A stretch of DNA of 64,000 bases from Streptomyces sp. SKN60 (GTDB lineage: Bacteria; Actinomycetota; Actinomycetes; Streptomycetales; Streptomycetaceae): the NCBI RefSeq assembly GCF_026236535.1, contig NZ_JAHTMW010000002.1, positions 1 through 64,000 of the forward strand, in the 5' to 3' direction. Position 1 is the stretch's first letter, and each line of letters starts with the position of its first letter. Below are positions 17,866 to 26,943 of this stretch, piece by piece. The notes below the pieces were generated by a model. That model was not told the origin of the DNA, did no database searches, and saw only the letters and a list, made by a program, of their open reading frames with translations. The position numbers and the translations under genes were made by a program.

Positions 17866-17917
17866 GCCGGCGCGAGCCGCCGGCGCGAGCCGACGGCGCG
17901 AGCCGACGGCGCGAGCC
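17866..17917. repeat. 13-bp tandem repeat (4 copies)
   Basis: Four exact-length 13-bp units, two GCCGGCGCGAGCC and two GACGGCGCGAGCC, directly upstream of the Rsm22-like gene and downstream of the MFS gene. They overlap the region where the -35 of the Rsm22-like promoter would be. Confidence 0.85.
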
Positions 17918-17987
17918 GGGGGCGCGGCCCCGACCCCGTCCCCGTGCACCGCGCGCCACGCCGACCCGGACCGTCACACCGGGGCGG

Positions 17988-19286
17988 TCACTTCGCCGGC
18001 GCGGCGCGCCAGGGGCGGCACATCAGGAGGAAGCAGCCGAGGGCGGCGACGGCGCAGCTCACCTGGACGACCGCCATCGGCACGGCGGTGGTCTCGCCGG
18101 CGATGCCGACGAGCGGGGAGGCGACGGCGCCGATGAGGAAGGAGGAGGTGCCGAGCAGCGCGGAGGCGGAGCCGGCGGCGTGCGGGGTGCGCATGAGGGC
18201 CTGGGCGTTGGTGTTGGGCAGGACGAGGCCCATCGCCGACATGAGGACGAAGAGCCCGGCGGCGACCGGCACCAGGCCGGGGTCGCCGAAGACGCCACTG
18301 GTCATCACGAGCAGCGCGGTCGCGGCGACCAGGATGATGCCGAGGCCCCGGCCGAGCGCCTTGTCGAGGCTGACCCGGCCGACGAGCAGTTTGCCGTTGA
18401 TCTGGCCGACGGCGACCAGGCCGATCGAGTTGAGCCCGAAGAGCAGGCTGAAGGTCTGCGGGGAGGCGCCGTAGATCTCCTGCACCACGAACGGCGAGGC
18501 GCTGATGTAGGCGAAGAGCACGGCGAAGGCGAGGCCGCCGGCCAGCATGTAGCCGGTGAAGACGCGGTCCGCGAGCAGTCCGCGCATGGTGCGCAGGGCC
18601 TCGCCGACGCCGCCCGGGTGGCGCCGTTCGGGCGGCAGGGTCTCGTGCAGGAAGCGCCACACGACCAGGGTGAGGGCGAGGCCGATGACGGTGAGCACGT
18701 AGAAGACGCCGCGCCAGTCGGTGATCCGCAGGATCTGGCCGCCGATGAGCGGGGCGACGATCGGGGCGACGCCGGAGATCAGCATGAGGGTGGAGAAGAA
18801 GCGGGCCATCTCGACGCCGTCGTACAGGTCGCGGACGACGGCGCGGGCGATGACGATGCCGGCGGCGCCGGCCAGGCCCTGGAGCAGCCGAAAGCCGATG
18901 AGGAGTTCGGCAGTGGGGGCGAGCGCGCAGACGGCGGTGGCGAGGACGTACACGATCATGCCGACGAGCAGCGGGCGCCGCCGGCCCCATTTGTCGCTCA
19001 TGGGGCCGACAACGAGCTGGCCGAGCGCCATGCCGGCGAGGCAGGCGGTCAGGGTGAGCTGGACGGTGGCGGCCGGGGAGTGCAGGGACCTGGTGACCTC
19101 CGGCAGGGCCGGCAGGTACATGTCCATGGAGAGCGGCGGGAGGGCGGTGAGCCCGCCGAGGACGAGGGTGACGAGCAGTCCGGCCCGCCGGGCGGCGGTC
19201 GCGGCCGGCGCGTGCGGTATCCCCTGCCGTATGTGGTCCTCGGTCTGGTCCTCGGTCTGGGCGGGGGCCCGGCCGCTCTCCGGCAT
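17988..19286 (-). CDS. Bcr/CflA-family MFS multidrug efflux transporter
   Basis: A 432-residue transporter with 12 predicted membrane helices after a hydrophilic N-terminus of about 33 residues. The DHA1 hallmarks are present: SMDMYLPALPEV in helix 1, the loop motif GPMSDKWGRRRPLLVG between helices 2 and 3, and LLQGLAGAAGIVIARAVVRD in helix 4/5. It should export drugs by proton antiport; the substrate is unknown. GGAG lies 7 nt before the ATG. It shares orientation with phoD 42 nt upstream. Confidence 0.9.
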   Translation of the reverse strand: MPESGRAPAQTEDQTEDHIRQGIPHAPAATAARRAGLLVTLVLGGLTALPPLSMDMYLPALPEVTRSLHSPAATVQLTLTACLAGMALGQLVVGPMSDKWGRRRPLLVGMIVYVLATAVCALAPTAELLIGFRLLQGLAGAAGIVIARAVVRDLYDGVEMARFFSTLMLISGVAPIVAPLIGGQILRITDWRGVFYVLTVIGLALTLVVWRFLHETLPPERRHPGGVGEALRTMRGLLADRVFTGYMLAGGLAFAVLFAYISASPFVVQEIYGASPQTFSLLFGLNSIGLVAVGQINGKLLVGRVSLDKALGRGLGIILVAATALLVMTSGVFGDPGLVPVAAGLFVLMSAMGLVLPNTNAQALMRTPHAAGSASALLGTSSFLIGAVASPLVGIAGETTAVPMAVVQVSCAVAALGCFLLMCRPWRAAPAK

Positions 19287-19328
19287 CGACTGCTCCGTTT
19301 CGTTGAAACCTGTCCCAGGTTACGCGGG

Positions 19329-20984
19329 TCAGGCGGGCGTGAGACCGGGCCTTCCGGCCTCCGTGACGAAGGAGGCGGCGGTGGCGAGCGGGGCGCCCGG
19401 GGTGGTGACGGCGGAGACGGTGCGGAAGTCGGCGCGGGCGCTGTCGAGGCCGAGCGTGACCTTCACGTAGCCGCGGCGCCCGTTGTAGAACTTCATGTGC
19501 GGGTTGGCCTGCATGAGGGCGGCGTGGTTGGCCGGCTTGTCGGTGCCGTTGCGGCCGCTGGAGATGGACGTGGTGACGATCTCGGTGCCGACGGTGCGCG
19601 AGCCCGGGTCGCGGTGGTCGGCCTTGATGTCCATGGCGAAGGCGACGTGCACGTCGCCGGTGAGGACGAGCAGGTTGTCGACGCCGGCCGCGGCCGCGCC
19701 GGCGAGGACCCGCTGCCGGGAGGCCCGGTAGCCGTCCCAGGCGTCCATGGAGAGCTTGTACGCGGGGGCGGGGGTCGTCGGGTTGCGCCGCTCGGCGAAC
19801 ATGACCTGCTGCGGGAGCACGTTCCACCGTGCGTGCGAGCCGCGCCAGCCGTCGGTCAGCCAGCGCTCCTGGGTGGCGCCGGTGAGGGTGCGGGCCGGGT
19901 CGTCGACGAGCGGGCCGGGGAGCTGCCAGCCGTCGCCGTACGCCTGGTCGGAGCGGTACTGGCGGGTGTCGAGGACGTCGAACTGGGCGAGCCGGCCGAA
20001 CCGCAGGCGCCGGTAGAGCCTCATGTCGGGGCCGGTGGGCCGCTGCGGGGTGCGCAGCGGCTGGTTCTCCCAGTACGCGCGGTAGGCGGCGGCGCGGCGG
20101 ATCAGGAACTCCTCGGGCGGCACCCCGTTCTGCGGGATGTCGTCGGCGTAGTTGTCCTCGGTCTCGTGGTCGTCCCAGGTGACGACGAAGGGGTGGGCGG
20201 CGTGCGCGGCCTGCAGGTCGGCGTCCGCCTTGTAGAGGGCGTAGCGCAGCCGGTAGTCCTCCAGGGTGACGGTCTCGTGGTTGAAGACGTCGGGGAGGGT
20301 GCCGACGGGATAGCCGCGGTCGGCGGCGGTGGAGGGGACGGGGTACTCGTAGATGTAGTCGCCGAGGTGGAAGACGACGTCGACGTCCTCCCGGGCGAGG
20401 TGCCGGTGGGCGGTGAAGTAGCCGTCCGGGTAGGCCTGGCAGGAGACGGCGGCCAGGCTGAGGCGGGTGTTGTGGGCGCCGGGCGGGGGCGCGGTGCGGG
20501 TGCGGCCGACGGGGCTGGTCCAGTCGCCGGCGCGGAAGCGGTAGAAGTACGGACGGCCGGGGGCGAGGGCGGCGACCTCGACGTGCACGGTGTGGGCGTA
20601 CTCGGGGTGGGCGATGACGGAGCCGCGCCGGACGCCGCGGGTGAAGCGCTCGTCGTGGGCGAGTTCCCAGGTGACGGCGGCCCGGGTGCCGGTGGGCAGG
20701 CCGCCGCCGGCCTCGTACGGGCGGGGGGCGAGGCGGGTCCACAGGAGGACGGAGTCGGGCAGGGGGTCGCCGGACGCCACACCGAGGGTGAACGGGTTCT
20801 CGGTGATGCGGCGGGCGTCGAGTTCGGCGGCGGCGGCCGTCCCGGTGGCCGGGAGGTGCACGGAGAAGGCGAGCGCGGCGGCGGCGCCGGTCGTGGTGAG
20901 GAAACGGCGGCGGCCGAACTGGTGACGGCTGAAGTGGCGGGCGGCGGCGCGGAGTTCGTCGACATACGTGGGTGCGGCGGTCAT
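19329..20984 (-). CDS. phoD: Alkaline phosphatase D (PhoD-like), Tat-exported
   Basis: A 551-residue secreted phosphomono/diesterase. The twin-arginine signal [10 protein letters not shown] (24-33) leads into a hydrophobic stretch ending near [10 protein letters not shown] PhoD N-terminal domain follows ([19 protein letters not shown]), then the metallophosphatase core with the metal-binding motifs [23 protein letters not shown] and [12 protein letters not shown]. It releases phosphate from organic compounds outside the cell and in Streptomyces is typically under Pho control, though no PHO box was recognised here. GGGAGGGG precedes the ATG. Confidence 0.92.
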   Translation of the reverse strand: MTAAPTYVDELRAAARHFSRHQFGRRRFLTTTGAAAALAFSVHLPATGTAAAAELDARRITENPFTLGVASGDPLPDSVLLWTRLAPRPYEAGGGLPTGTRAAVTWELAHDERFTRGVRRGSVIAHPEYAHTVHVEVAALAPGRPYFYRFRAGDWTSPVGRTRTAPPPGAHNTRLSLAAVSCQAYPDGYFTAHRHLAREDVDVVFHLGDYIYEYPVPSTAADRGYPVGTLPDVFNHETVTLEDYRLRYALYKADADLQAAHAAHPFVVTWDDHETEDNYADDIPQNGVPPEEFLIRRAAAYRAYWENQPLRTPQRPTGPDMRLYRRLRFGRLAQFDVLDTRQYRSDQAYGDGWQLPGPLVDDPARTLTGATQERWLTDGWRGSHARWNVLPQQVMFAERRNPTTPAPAYKLSMDAWDGYRASRQRVLAGAAAAGVDNLLVLTGDVHVAFAMDIKADHRDPGSRTVGTEIVTTSISSGRNGTDKPANHAALMQANPHMKFYNGRRGYVKVTLGLDSARADFRTVSAVTTPGAPLATAASFVTEAGRPGLTPA

Positions 20985-21117
20985 GGTCCCCTCCCCTGAC
21001 GGATGTGGTGCTTCCGATTGCAGGGGGACGGAACGACTTCACGTTGTCGGGTACAGAACATCCACGTGTCGGACGAATGAGTTCACGGAGCACCGGTCTG
21101 CCGTACGCTGCGCGCTC

Positions 21118-21903
21118 ATGAGCACAGCAGGCAGCCTCGTGAACACGGCAGGCGGCGCGGGCGTCGCGGTGGTGACGGGCGCGGGTTCGGGCATCGGGCG
21201 GAGCGTGGCGCGGGCGCTCGCGGCGGCCGGCTGGTCGGTGGCGCTCGCGGGCCGCCGGGCGGAGCCGCTGGCGGAGACGGCGGCGGCCTTCCCGTCCCCC
21301 GGCGAGGCGCTGTGCGTGCCCACGGACGTGACGGACCCTCGGCAGGTGACGGCCCTCTTCGAGGCGGCCCGCGACCGGTTCGGCCGGGTCGACCTGCTCT
21401 TCAACAACGCGGGTACGTTCGCCGGCGGCGGCGTCCCGGTCGAGGACCTGGACCCCGAGACCTGGCGCTCGGTCGTGGACGTCAACCTGACGGGCGCGTT
21501 CCTGTGCGCGCAGGCCGCGTTCCGGACGATGAAGGAGCAGTCGCCGCAGGGCGGCCGCATCATCAACAACGGCTCCATCTCGGCGCACGTGCCGCGCCCG
21601 CACTCGATCGCGTACACGGCGACGAAGCACGCGATGACGGGCCTGACGAAGTCGCTGTCGCTCGACGGACGTCCGTACCGGATCGCCTGCGGTCAGCTCG
21701 ACATCGGCAACGCGGCCACGGAGATGACGGCGCGGATGCAGACCGGGATCCTGCAGGCCAACGGCGAGGTGGCGGTGGAGCCGGTGATGGACGCGGCGGA
21801 CGTGGCGGCGACGGTGGTGCACATGGCGGGGCTGCCGCTGGAGGCGAACGTGCAGTTCGCGACGGTGATGGCGACGGCGATGCCGTACATCGGGCGGGGC
21901 TGA
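21118..21903 (+). CDS. Short-chain dehydrogenase/reductase (SDR)
   Basis: A 261-residue NAD(P)-dependent oxidoreductase with the classical SDR motifs TGAGSGIG (20-27), NNAG near 97-100, a catalytic Ser in [10 protein letters not shown] and YTATK near 163-167. The substrate is unknown. There is no Shine-Dalgarno; TACGCT lies 8 nt before the ATG, suggesting a leaderless transcript. It diverges from phoD with 133 nt between the starts and ends before a hairpin terminator. Confidence 0.88.
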   Translation: MSTAGSLVNTAGGAGVAVVTGAGSGIGRSVARALAAAGWSVALAGRRAEPLAETAAAFPSPGEALCVPTDVTDPRQVTALFEAARDRFGRVDLLFNNAGTFAGGGVPVEDLDPETWRSVVDVNLTGAFLCAQAAFRTMKEQSPQGGRIINNGSISAHVPRPHSIAYTATKHAMTGLTKSLSLDGRPYRIACGQLDIGNAATEMTARMQTGILQANGEVAVEPVMDAADVAATVVHMAGLPLEANVQFATVMATAMPYIGRG

Positions 21904-21915
21904 GGGCGGGGCTGA

Positions 21916-21938
21916 GGGCGGGGCCGAGGACCCCGCCC
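21916..21938. terminator. GC-rich hairpin between convergent genes
   Basis: GGGCGGGG-(7 nt)-CCCCGCCC, perfect 8-bp arms with no T-run. It lies between the ends of the SDR gene and the convergent SnoaL-like gene and probably works for both strands. Confidence 0.6.
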
Positions 21939-21949
21939 GACGGGATGGA

Positions 21950-22279
21950 TCAGGGGGTGGCCTGGCCGGTCTCGAAGCGGGCGACCTTGTCGCCCTCGAC
22001 GGTGAAGCGCCAGGCGGTGCGCATCGAACCCCAGGTGTCGTTGGTGTAGGTGGCGACGAGGGTACGGCCGCCGTCGGTCTCGTCCTCGACCTCCATGCGC
22101 CCGTTGGAGGAGAACACCTCACGCTCGGTCCAGTCGCGGAGGTTCCGCTCCGTACCGTCGTCGGACATGGTCGCGTCGGGGGTGAGGAGGCCGAAGAAGG
22201 CCTCCTTGTCATTGGCGTTGAGGGCGGTCACGAAGGCGCGCACGACGGGGTCGGCGAGCTGCTCCACGGGAATCGTCAT
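21950..22279 (-). CDS. SnoaL/NTF2-like fold protein
   Basis: A 109-residue cytoplasmic protein with the cone-shaped NTF2-like fold pattern: MTIPVEQLADPVVRAFVTALNA, then FFGLLTPDATMSDDG and a C-terminal beta-rich part (WRFTVEGDKVARFE). Such proteins act as small isomerases, cyclases or binding domains; no active-site signature was identified. ATG 22279 is taken, though an in-frame GTG at 22294 would add five residues. Neither has a strong Shine-Dalgarno. Confidence 0.75.
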   Translation of the reverse strand: MTIPVEQLADPVVRAFVTALNANDKEAFFGLLTPDATMSDDGTERNLRDWTEREVFSSNGRMEVEDETDGGRTLVATYTNDTWGSMRTAWRFTVEGDKVARFETGQATP

Positions 22280-22342
22280 GTCCCAGCGGTACACCGGAGG
22301 GGCGCCGACGCGGCGCCGTCACGGCGGAACCGGGCCGGGGGT

Positions 22343-23329
22343 TCAGCCCTCCGGCGGCAGGACGCGTTCGCGTACGCCTTCGAGGACGAGGTCGCCGGTG
22401 ATCCCGGGGAGCAGCCGGCGGGCCTGCCAGGTGCGGGGGCGGGGCACGTCGTCGAGCACGAGGTACCGGGCGCCGTCCCGGAGCGGAACATCCGCCAGCC
22501 GGTCCCGGTTCCCGACCCGTGCCCCGTCGGCGCCGGAGAAGGTGAAGACCTCGGTGAAGGGTGCGGCCCCGTCCCGGTTCCGGCAGCAGGCGACGGCGGT
22601 ACGGGACGGGGCCCGGCCGGGCAGGTGCCCGCCGCCGATCAGGGCGTGGGCGAGCAGGGTGTGCAGCTGGAAGTTGTCGCCGAGCCCGGAGGCGCGCAGC
22701 GCGAACCGGGCGCCGGTGGGGCGGTGGACGGCGAGGACCGGCTCGTCGTCGAGGACGGCGAACGCGTGGGCGAGCCGCCGGAACCGGCCGCCGAACCCGG
22801 CCACGGCGGCGAGGTGCGCGTCCCGGTCGGCGCCCAGGGCGCGGCGCACGGCGGCGTGCCGGAGCAGGGTGAGGGTCGCCGCCTCGAAGGACGGGAGGGC
22901 ACGCCAGGCGACGATCGGCCCGTAGCCGTACGTGTCGTAGTCGGCGTTGCGGAGTCCCTCACCGTCCGGCCCGGGCAGGGCGCCCCGCCCGTCCGCGATC
23001 CAGCGCTCGGCGAGCGTCCCGGCCATCTCGAAGCCCTGCCGGGCCCGTTCGAGCACGGGCGCGGCGCAGGCCGCGGGATCGGCGCCGCGCTCCACGCAGG
23101 TGGCGACCATCGCGGCGACGGTGCTGTCGGGCCCCTGCCCGAGCAGGGGCAGCAGGGCGGCGAGCCGCGGACCGCAGTCGCGGAGGACGGCGTCCGGCGC
23201 GTCACGGAAGGCGGCGAGCAGGACGTCGAAGGCGGCGGGCACCTCGTGGGAGCCGGCCCGGACGGCCGCCTCGAACGTGCGCACCGCGCCCGCGAACCGC
23301 CCGTCGCTCCCCTTGCCCCCGAACCTCAT
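22343..23329 (-). CDS. Conserved hypothetical protein
   Basis: A 328-residue soluble protein. The N-terminal half is Ala/Leu-rich and helical with repeats of the kind AAFRDAPDAVLRDCGPRLAA; the C-terminal half is mixed alpha/beta. No motif was recognised. TAGGGT lies 6 nt before the ATG and there is no Shine-Dalgarno, suggesting a leaderless transcript. It diverges from the MazG-like gene with 40 nt between the starts, so their promoters overlap. Codon usage is typical of the chromosome. Confidence 0.7.
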   Translation of the reverse strand: MRFGGKGSDGRFAGAVRTFEAAVRAGSHEVPAAFDVLLAAFRDAPDAVLRDCGPRLAALLPLLGQGPDSTVAAMVATCVERGADPAACAAPVLERARQGFEMAGTLAERWIADGRGALPGPDGEGLRNADYDTYGYGPIVAWRALPSFEAATLTLLRHAAVRRALGADRDAHLAAVAGFGGRFRRLAHAFAVLDDEPVLAVHRPTGARFALRASGLGDNFQLHTLLAHALIGGGHLPGRAPSRTAVACCRNRDGAAPFTEVFTFSGADGARVGNRDRLADVPLRDGARYLVLDDVPRPRTWQARRLLPGITGDLVLEGVRERVLPPEG

Positions 23330-23369
23330 CCGCGCACCCTACCGGGCCGGACCTGGCAGGCTGCCCGCC

Positions 23370-23705
23370 ATGACCGAAGACGCCTGGACCGCCATCGCCC
23401 GCCTCCACACCTGGCTCACGACCCATCAGAACCTGCCGCGCGGCGAGGAGGTGCTGCTGCGCGTCCTCAAACTCTCCGAGGAGGTCGGCGAGACGGCCCA
23501 GGCGGTCATCGGCGCCACGGGCCAGAACCCCCGCAAGGGCACGACCCACACCTGGCAGGACGTCGAGGCCGAACTGTGCGACGTCATCATCACGGCGATG
23601 GTGGCCCTGCGGACCCTGACCCCGGACGCGCGGGAGGTGTTCGAGGGGCACGTGGAGCGGGTGGCGGGCCGGGTGCTGGGACCGGAAGCACCAATTCATG
23701 AGTAA
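23370..23705 (+). CDS. MazG-like nucleotide pyrophosphohydrolase
   Basis: A 111-residue all-alpha NTP pyrophosphatase. The Mg-binding pattern of the family is visible: LSEEVGETAQAVIG (EExxE) and later DVEAELCDVIITAM (ExxxD). It may clear non-canonical nucleotides. It is a short single-domain form, as is usual for MazG-like proteins of actinobacteria. Confidence 0.85.
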   Translation: MTEDAWTAIARLHTWLTTHQNLPRGEEVLLRVLKLSEEVGETAQAVIGATGQNPRKGTTHTWQDVEAELCDVIITAMVALRTLTPDAREVFEGHVERVAGRVLGPEAPIHE

Positions 23706-23778
23706 ACGGTGAAGAATGTGTGTTCCCTGTGTATGTTGAGCGGCGCTCGATCCTCCGCTCGACCCACGGAGCACCGCC

Positions 23779-24621
23779 ATGACGCAACCGCCGCCGAACC
23801 CGTACGCGTACCCGTACGCGCCCCCGCCCCCGCCGGCGCGGCGCTGGTGGCAGCATCCGGCGGTGGTCATCACGGCGCTCGTGGTCTTCCCGCCCGGCGG
23901 CATCGCCCTTGCCTGGCTGAGCCGTTGGGCCCGGGGCCCGAAGATCGTCGCCACGGTCCTCGCCGGCCTGTGGTTCCTCGCGCCGTTCCTCGGCGACCCG
24001 CCGAAGGACGACGCGAAGCCGGGGGCCGCGGGGGCGGCGGCTTCGGCCACGCCGACTCCTACGCCCACCCCGACCCCCACGCCCACGGTTTCGGCGACGC
24101 CGAGCCCGACGCCGAGCGCGCACCCGGCGATGCCGCGGGTCACCGCCCGTACCTTCGCGGAGGCGTCCACGGTCCTGGCCCCGCTGGCCCTGTCCTCGGT
24201 CGAACCGGCGAGCGCCTACACGGACGTCACCCTCCCGGCCACGACCGACGACTGGACCGTCTGCTTCCAGTCCCCGGCCCCGGGCGAGCTCATCGACTCC
24301 CCGACGACCACCACGGCCCGGCTGTCCCTGACCGCCCCGGCCACCCCCTGCCCGAAGTCCGAGAACACCCGCCTCCACCCGGCCCCCAAGCCCAAGCCCA
24401 AGCCCAAGCCCACCCCGACGCCCACGCCCGAGCCCGAGCCCACGTACGACAACGACGCCACGACGGGCGGCTCGTCCTCCGGCGGCTCCGACGGCGGCAG
24501 CGTCTACTACGAGAACTGCACCGCCGCCCGAGATGCCGGCGCCGCCCCCATCCGCCGCGGCGAGCCCGGCTACCGCCCGGCCCTCGACCGGGACAACGAC
24601 GGCATCGCCTGCGACAGTTGA
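23779..24621 (+). CDS. Membrane-anchored protein with C-terminal excalibur calcium-binding domain
   Basis: A 280-residue protein. The N-terminus is Pro/Tyr-rich (NPYAYPYAPPPPPARRWWQ), followed by two hydrophobic segments (about 28-48 and 55-72). A (TP)n stretch at about 88-110, a globular region, a (KP)n/(TP)n/(EP)n stretch and a Gly/Ser linker lead to an excalibur domain at about 241-279 with YYENCTAARDAG and the EF-hand-like loop DRDNDGIACD. It is probably a cell-surface protein with the C-terminal domain outside. Its stop codon overlaps TTG of a possible following gene. Confidence 0.82.
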   Translation: MTQPPPNPYAYPYAPPPPPARRWWQHPAVVITALVVFPPGGIALAWLSRWARGPKIVATVLAGLWFLAPFLGDPPKDDAKPGAAGAAASATPTPTPTPTPTPTVSATPSPTPSAHPAMPRVTARTFAEASTVLAPLALSSVEPASAYTDVTLPATTDDWTVCFQSPAPGELIDSPTTTTARLSLTAPATPCPKSENTRLHPAPKPKPKPKPTPTPTPEPEPTYDNDATTGGSSSGGSDGGSVYYENCTAARDAGAAPIRRGEPGYRPALDRDNDGIACDS

Positions 24622-24930
24622 CCGATCCGTACCCGCACCGCGCCGCGCGGGCGCTGGAAGCCGCCGCGTCCGACGGCGCCTCGCGCGTCGACGAGGGCAT
24701 GGAGAACCTCGCGCAGGGCCTGCACAAGTCCTTCGGGGCCAAGGGCGACCGCCCCTACGCCCTCGCCCTCACCTGCCAGGCACCCACCCACCTCACCGTC
24801 ACCCTGACCCTCGCCCGGGCACGGGGGCGGCGCCGCGGCCGGTCTCGTCCTGTGGCGGCTCAGCACGGTCTCCCCCGACGACCTGGCCGGGGACGGGTGC
24901 GAGGACGACATCAAGGGCTGCGAGAGCTGA
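24618..24930 (+). pseudogene. Small gene broken by a frameshift
   Basis: A TTG at 24618, overlapping the previous stop (TTGA), opens a frame with strong GC3 bias (LTDPYPHRAARALEAAASDG ... ALTCQAPTHLTVTLTLA). Near 24815-24822 the coding signature moves to another frame, which continues GGAAAGLVLWRLSTVSPDDL and ends KGCES at the TGA at 24930. Joined, the product would be about 103 residues with a hydrophobic segment and a Cys pair near the end. Either a real disruption or a sequencing error. No function is known. Confidence 0.5.
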
Positions 24931-24966
24931 GGATCGGCCCGGACGAGGACGTCGCCGCTCCTGAGA

Positions 24967-25320
24967 TCAGACGGTCCCTTCGATGCGTTCGAAGATGTCC
25001 GCGTCCGTCTCCCGCTGCCAGACCGGCAGGTCGGACCAGTCGGCAACATACCCGGGCTTCGGGTCTTCGAAGTGCCTGAACATCTGGGCGGTCCAACAGA
25101 TCGCGACGAATCGACCCTTCTGCTCACGGGTGAGCCGGGCCGCATGCCCGCCGCTGACCTCGATGAAGTCGCGCACCTGCCCGTACACGGCGGTGGCGGC
25201 TTCGCGCTCCCACTCGGGCGTCTCGTCCCACGGCGTGACGTAGCCGGGCTTGGGCTCGCCGGGGTAGTGCTTGTTCACACCGTCGATCCACGCCTCGCGG
25301 AAGATCCGGCCGTCATTCAT
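24967..25320 (-). CDS. Conserved hypothetical protein with internal sequence duplication
   Basis: A 117-residue soluble protein. Two related blocks are visible: EPKPGYVTPWDETPEWEREA (about 18-37) and DPKPGYVADWSDLPVWQRET (about 84-103), each followed by a helix ending in IE. The PW-x-E-x-P-x-W-x-R-E pattern recalls RyR-like repeats, but this is a weak resemblance. AGGG lies about 8 nt before the ATG. It is 16 nt downstream of the XRE-TPR regulator and should be cotranscribed with it, at the left edge of the graspetide cluster. Confidence 0.7.
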   Translation of the reverse strand: MNDGRIFREAWIDGVNKHYPGEPKPGYVTPWDETPEWEREAATAVYGQVRDFIEVSGGHAARLTREQKGRFVAICWTAQMFRHFEDPKPGYVADWSDLPVWQRETDADIFERIEGTV

Positions 25321-25336
25321 GCGCGTGTCCCTCTCG

Positions 25337-26593
25337 TCATGCGGTGCGCGGAAGCGCCGCGATTCGGTGATCAAGAGTCGAGACTCGGTCATCGGACATG
25401 AGCGGGGCAAGACGCCCCCGAAGCCCGTCCAGCTTCTTGCCGATGAATCCCGAATTCGACCGGTCGGCCAGTCCGAGTGCTTGCTCCGCGTAGTGCACGA
25501 CCTGGTCGACGTCCCGCCTGTGCGCCCCAAGCACGGCGAGGTCGCTCAGAACAGCGGCACGGCGACGCAGGGACAGAGGCTGGGCAAGGGCCGTGGTGAG
25601 CGCTTCCTCGGCGAGATCAGGGCGGCCCAGTTGGAGGTAGCAGGCTCCTCGCTCCTCTGCCAGGCGGGAGCCGTCGAAGCGGAGCCAGCCTCCGTTGTGG
25701 GAGTGAGCGCCGTCGAGGGCGTGCACTTTCTCAGCTTCGTCAAGAGCCCGGCTGCAGGCGTCGAGGTCGCCCACGGCCGCGTACGCCTGCGCCTGGACGG
25801 CCGCGACCCAATGACGGGTGGAGAGAGTGTCGTCACCCCTCCGGGCGATGCGGAAAGCTTCCGCAAGCAGGGGTTGGGCAGCGTGCGCGCGGCGCGCGTA
25901 CAGCTCGACGTACGCGTGGCGGGTCATGGCACAGGCCCACAGGTCGTGGTCGCCACCGGCGTAGGCCGCATTGGCGGCCAGTGTGTAGCACTGCGCGGCA
26001 TCGGTGTACCTGTTGGCGTCGAAGAACAGCTCACCGACGAGCTGGTAGACGTCGGCCGTCATCCGACACAATCGGGACCGCTCCACAGCAGTACGGGGCT
26101 CGGTCAGCCCCTTCGCCATCACATCGAGCTGTGCGCGCACCGCAGGGAAGACGACCTGCTTGGAGTCTGATAGCGCGTAGACCTGCCAGAGGCTGCGGTG
26201 TAGGGCGTCCCCTGTCTCCAAGAGCGTCGATACTGCCCGCCCTCGGGCGGCCTCACCGTGATCGGGAAGAGTGACCAGCGCACCCGTAACGGCGAGCAGG
26301 CCCAGGACTTCGCGGCGCTTCATGTCGTCATCATCACCATGGAGGAGGGGTGGAGCAGCGGAGAGCCCGGCCGTCTCGGCCGGCTGTTCGTCGGAGAGAA
26401 GGGCTTCCAGCTCGGGGAGGGTCACTCCCAACAGCTCTGCGATCTTCGGCCGTTGGTGGGGACGCGGGGTGGCGCGACCACTTTCCCAACGGACCACGGT
26501 GGACGCGGCCACCGAGAGCGCTTCTGCGAATTCCTCCTGAGAGTAACCCCGGGCCGCGCGCCGTTCCGCAAAGTGCTTACGCCTCGACGTCAT
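25337..26593 (-). CDS. XRE-family helix-turn-helix regulator with TPR-like C-terminal domain
   Basis: A 418-residue regulator. The HTH lies at about 5-60 (ARGYSQEEFAEALSVAASTVVRWESGRATP). A linker with MKRREVLGLLAVTGALVTLP follows, then a helical TPR-like domain from about 110 to 400 (for example YTDAAQCYTLAANAAYAGGD). This architecture is common in Streptomyces regulators that sense peptides or partner proteins and often sits beside small biosynthetic or signalling genes. AGGGGAG lies 5 nt before the ATG. It diverges from the graspetide operon (182 nt between starts) and is the obvious candidate regulator. Confidence 0.85.
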   Translation of the reverse strand: MTSRRKHFAERRAARGYSQEEFAEALSVAASTVVRWESGRATPRPHQRPKIAELLGVTLPELEALLSDEQPAETAGLSAAPPLLHGDDDDMKRREVLGLLAVTGALVTLPDHGEAARGRAVSTLLETGDALHRSLWQVYALSDSKQVVFPAVRAQLDVMAKGLTEPRTAVERSRLCRMTADVYQLVGELFFDANRYTDAAQCYTLAANAAYAGGDHDLWACAMTRHAYVELYARRAHAAQPLLAEAFRIARRGDDTLSTRHWVAAVQAQAYAAVGDLDACSRALDEAEKVHALDGAHSHNGGWLRFDGSRLAEERGACYLQLGRPDLAEEALTTALAQPLSLRRRAAVLSDLAVLGAHRRDVDQVVHYAEQALGLADRSNSGFIGKKLDGLRGRLAPLMSDDRVSTLDHRIAALPRTA

Positions 26594-26775
26594 AGGTCTC
26601 CCCTCACGAGAACCCTTTCACGCACTCATACCCGCCACGTGCCAACGCCTGGAAAACGCCTGGGTATTGCGCGAGGTCCGCTCTGGGAGAAGGTAACGGA
26701 TCGTCGTTCACTGGTCACACGCCGCTCGGAGGCCGAAGGACCCTCCGGGCGGCTCCCACTGAGAGGAGCGACCCC

Positions 26776-26943
26776 GTGACGACCTCCGGACTGCCCCGCA
26801 GGAACCCTGGCGCCAGTGGCCGTACGTACACACCGCCGGAGCCCCGGCCTGGTGCGCCGAGCCGGGCTCTGCGGGTACGGGCGGCCGGCGGCTGGGAGAG
26901 GTTCATGCGCCGCGTCGAGGCCCGGCAGGAGCCGGAGGAGTGA
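26776..26943 (+). CDS. Small basic hypothetical protein, first gene of the graspetide operon
   Basis: A 55-residue Arg/Pro-rich protein starting with GTG 26776, with GAGGAG 8 nt upstream. The sequence begins MTTSGLPRRNPGASGRTYTP and ends VEARQEPEE. It has no signal peptide or membrane segment. Its stop overlaps the next start by 3 nt in the sequence GTGA. No family was recognised. It could be a recognition or regulatory protein of the cluster. Confidence 0.6.
   Translation: MTTSGLPRRNPGASGRTYTPPEPRPGAPSRALRVRAAGGWERFMRRVEARQEPEE

Noticed and set aside
16938..22212. Very long open frames on both strands across 17-22 kb (over 1300 residues each)
   Set aside because: They lie across several real genes (MFS, PhoD, SDR) in other frames, are Gly/Arg/Pro/His-rich and lack homology-like motifs. 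In very GC-rich DNA stops are rare in shadow frames.
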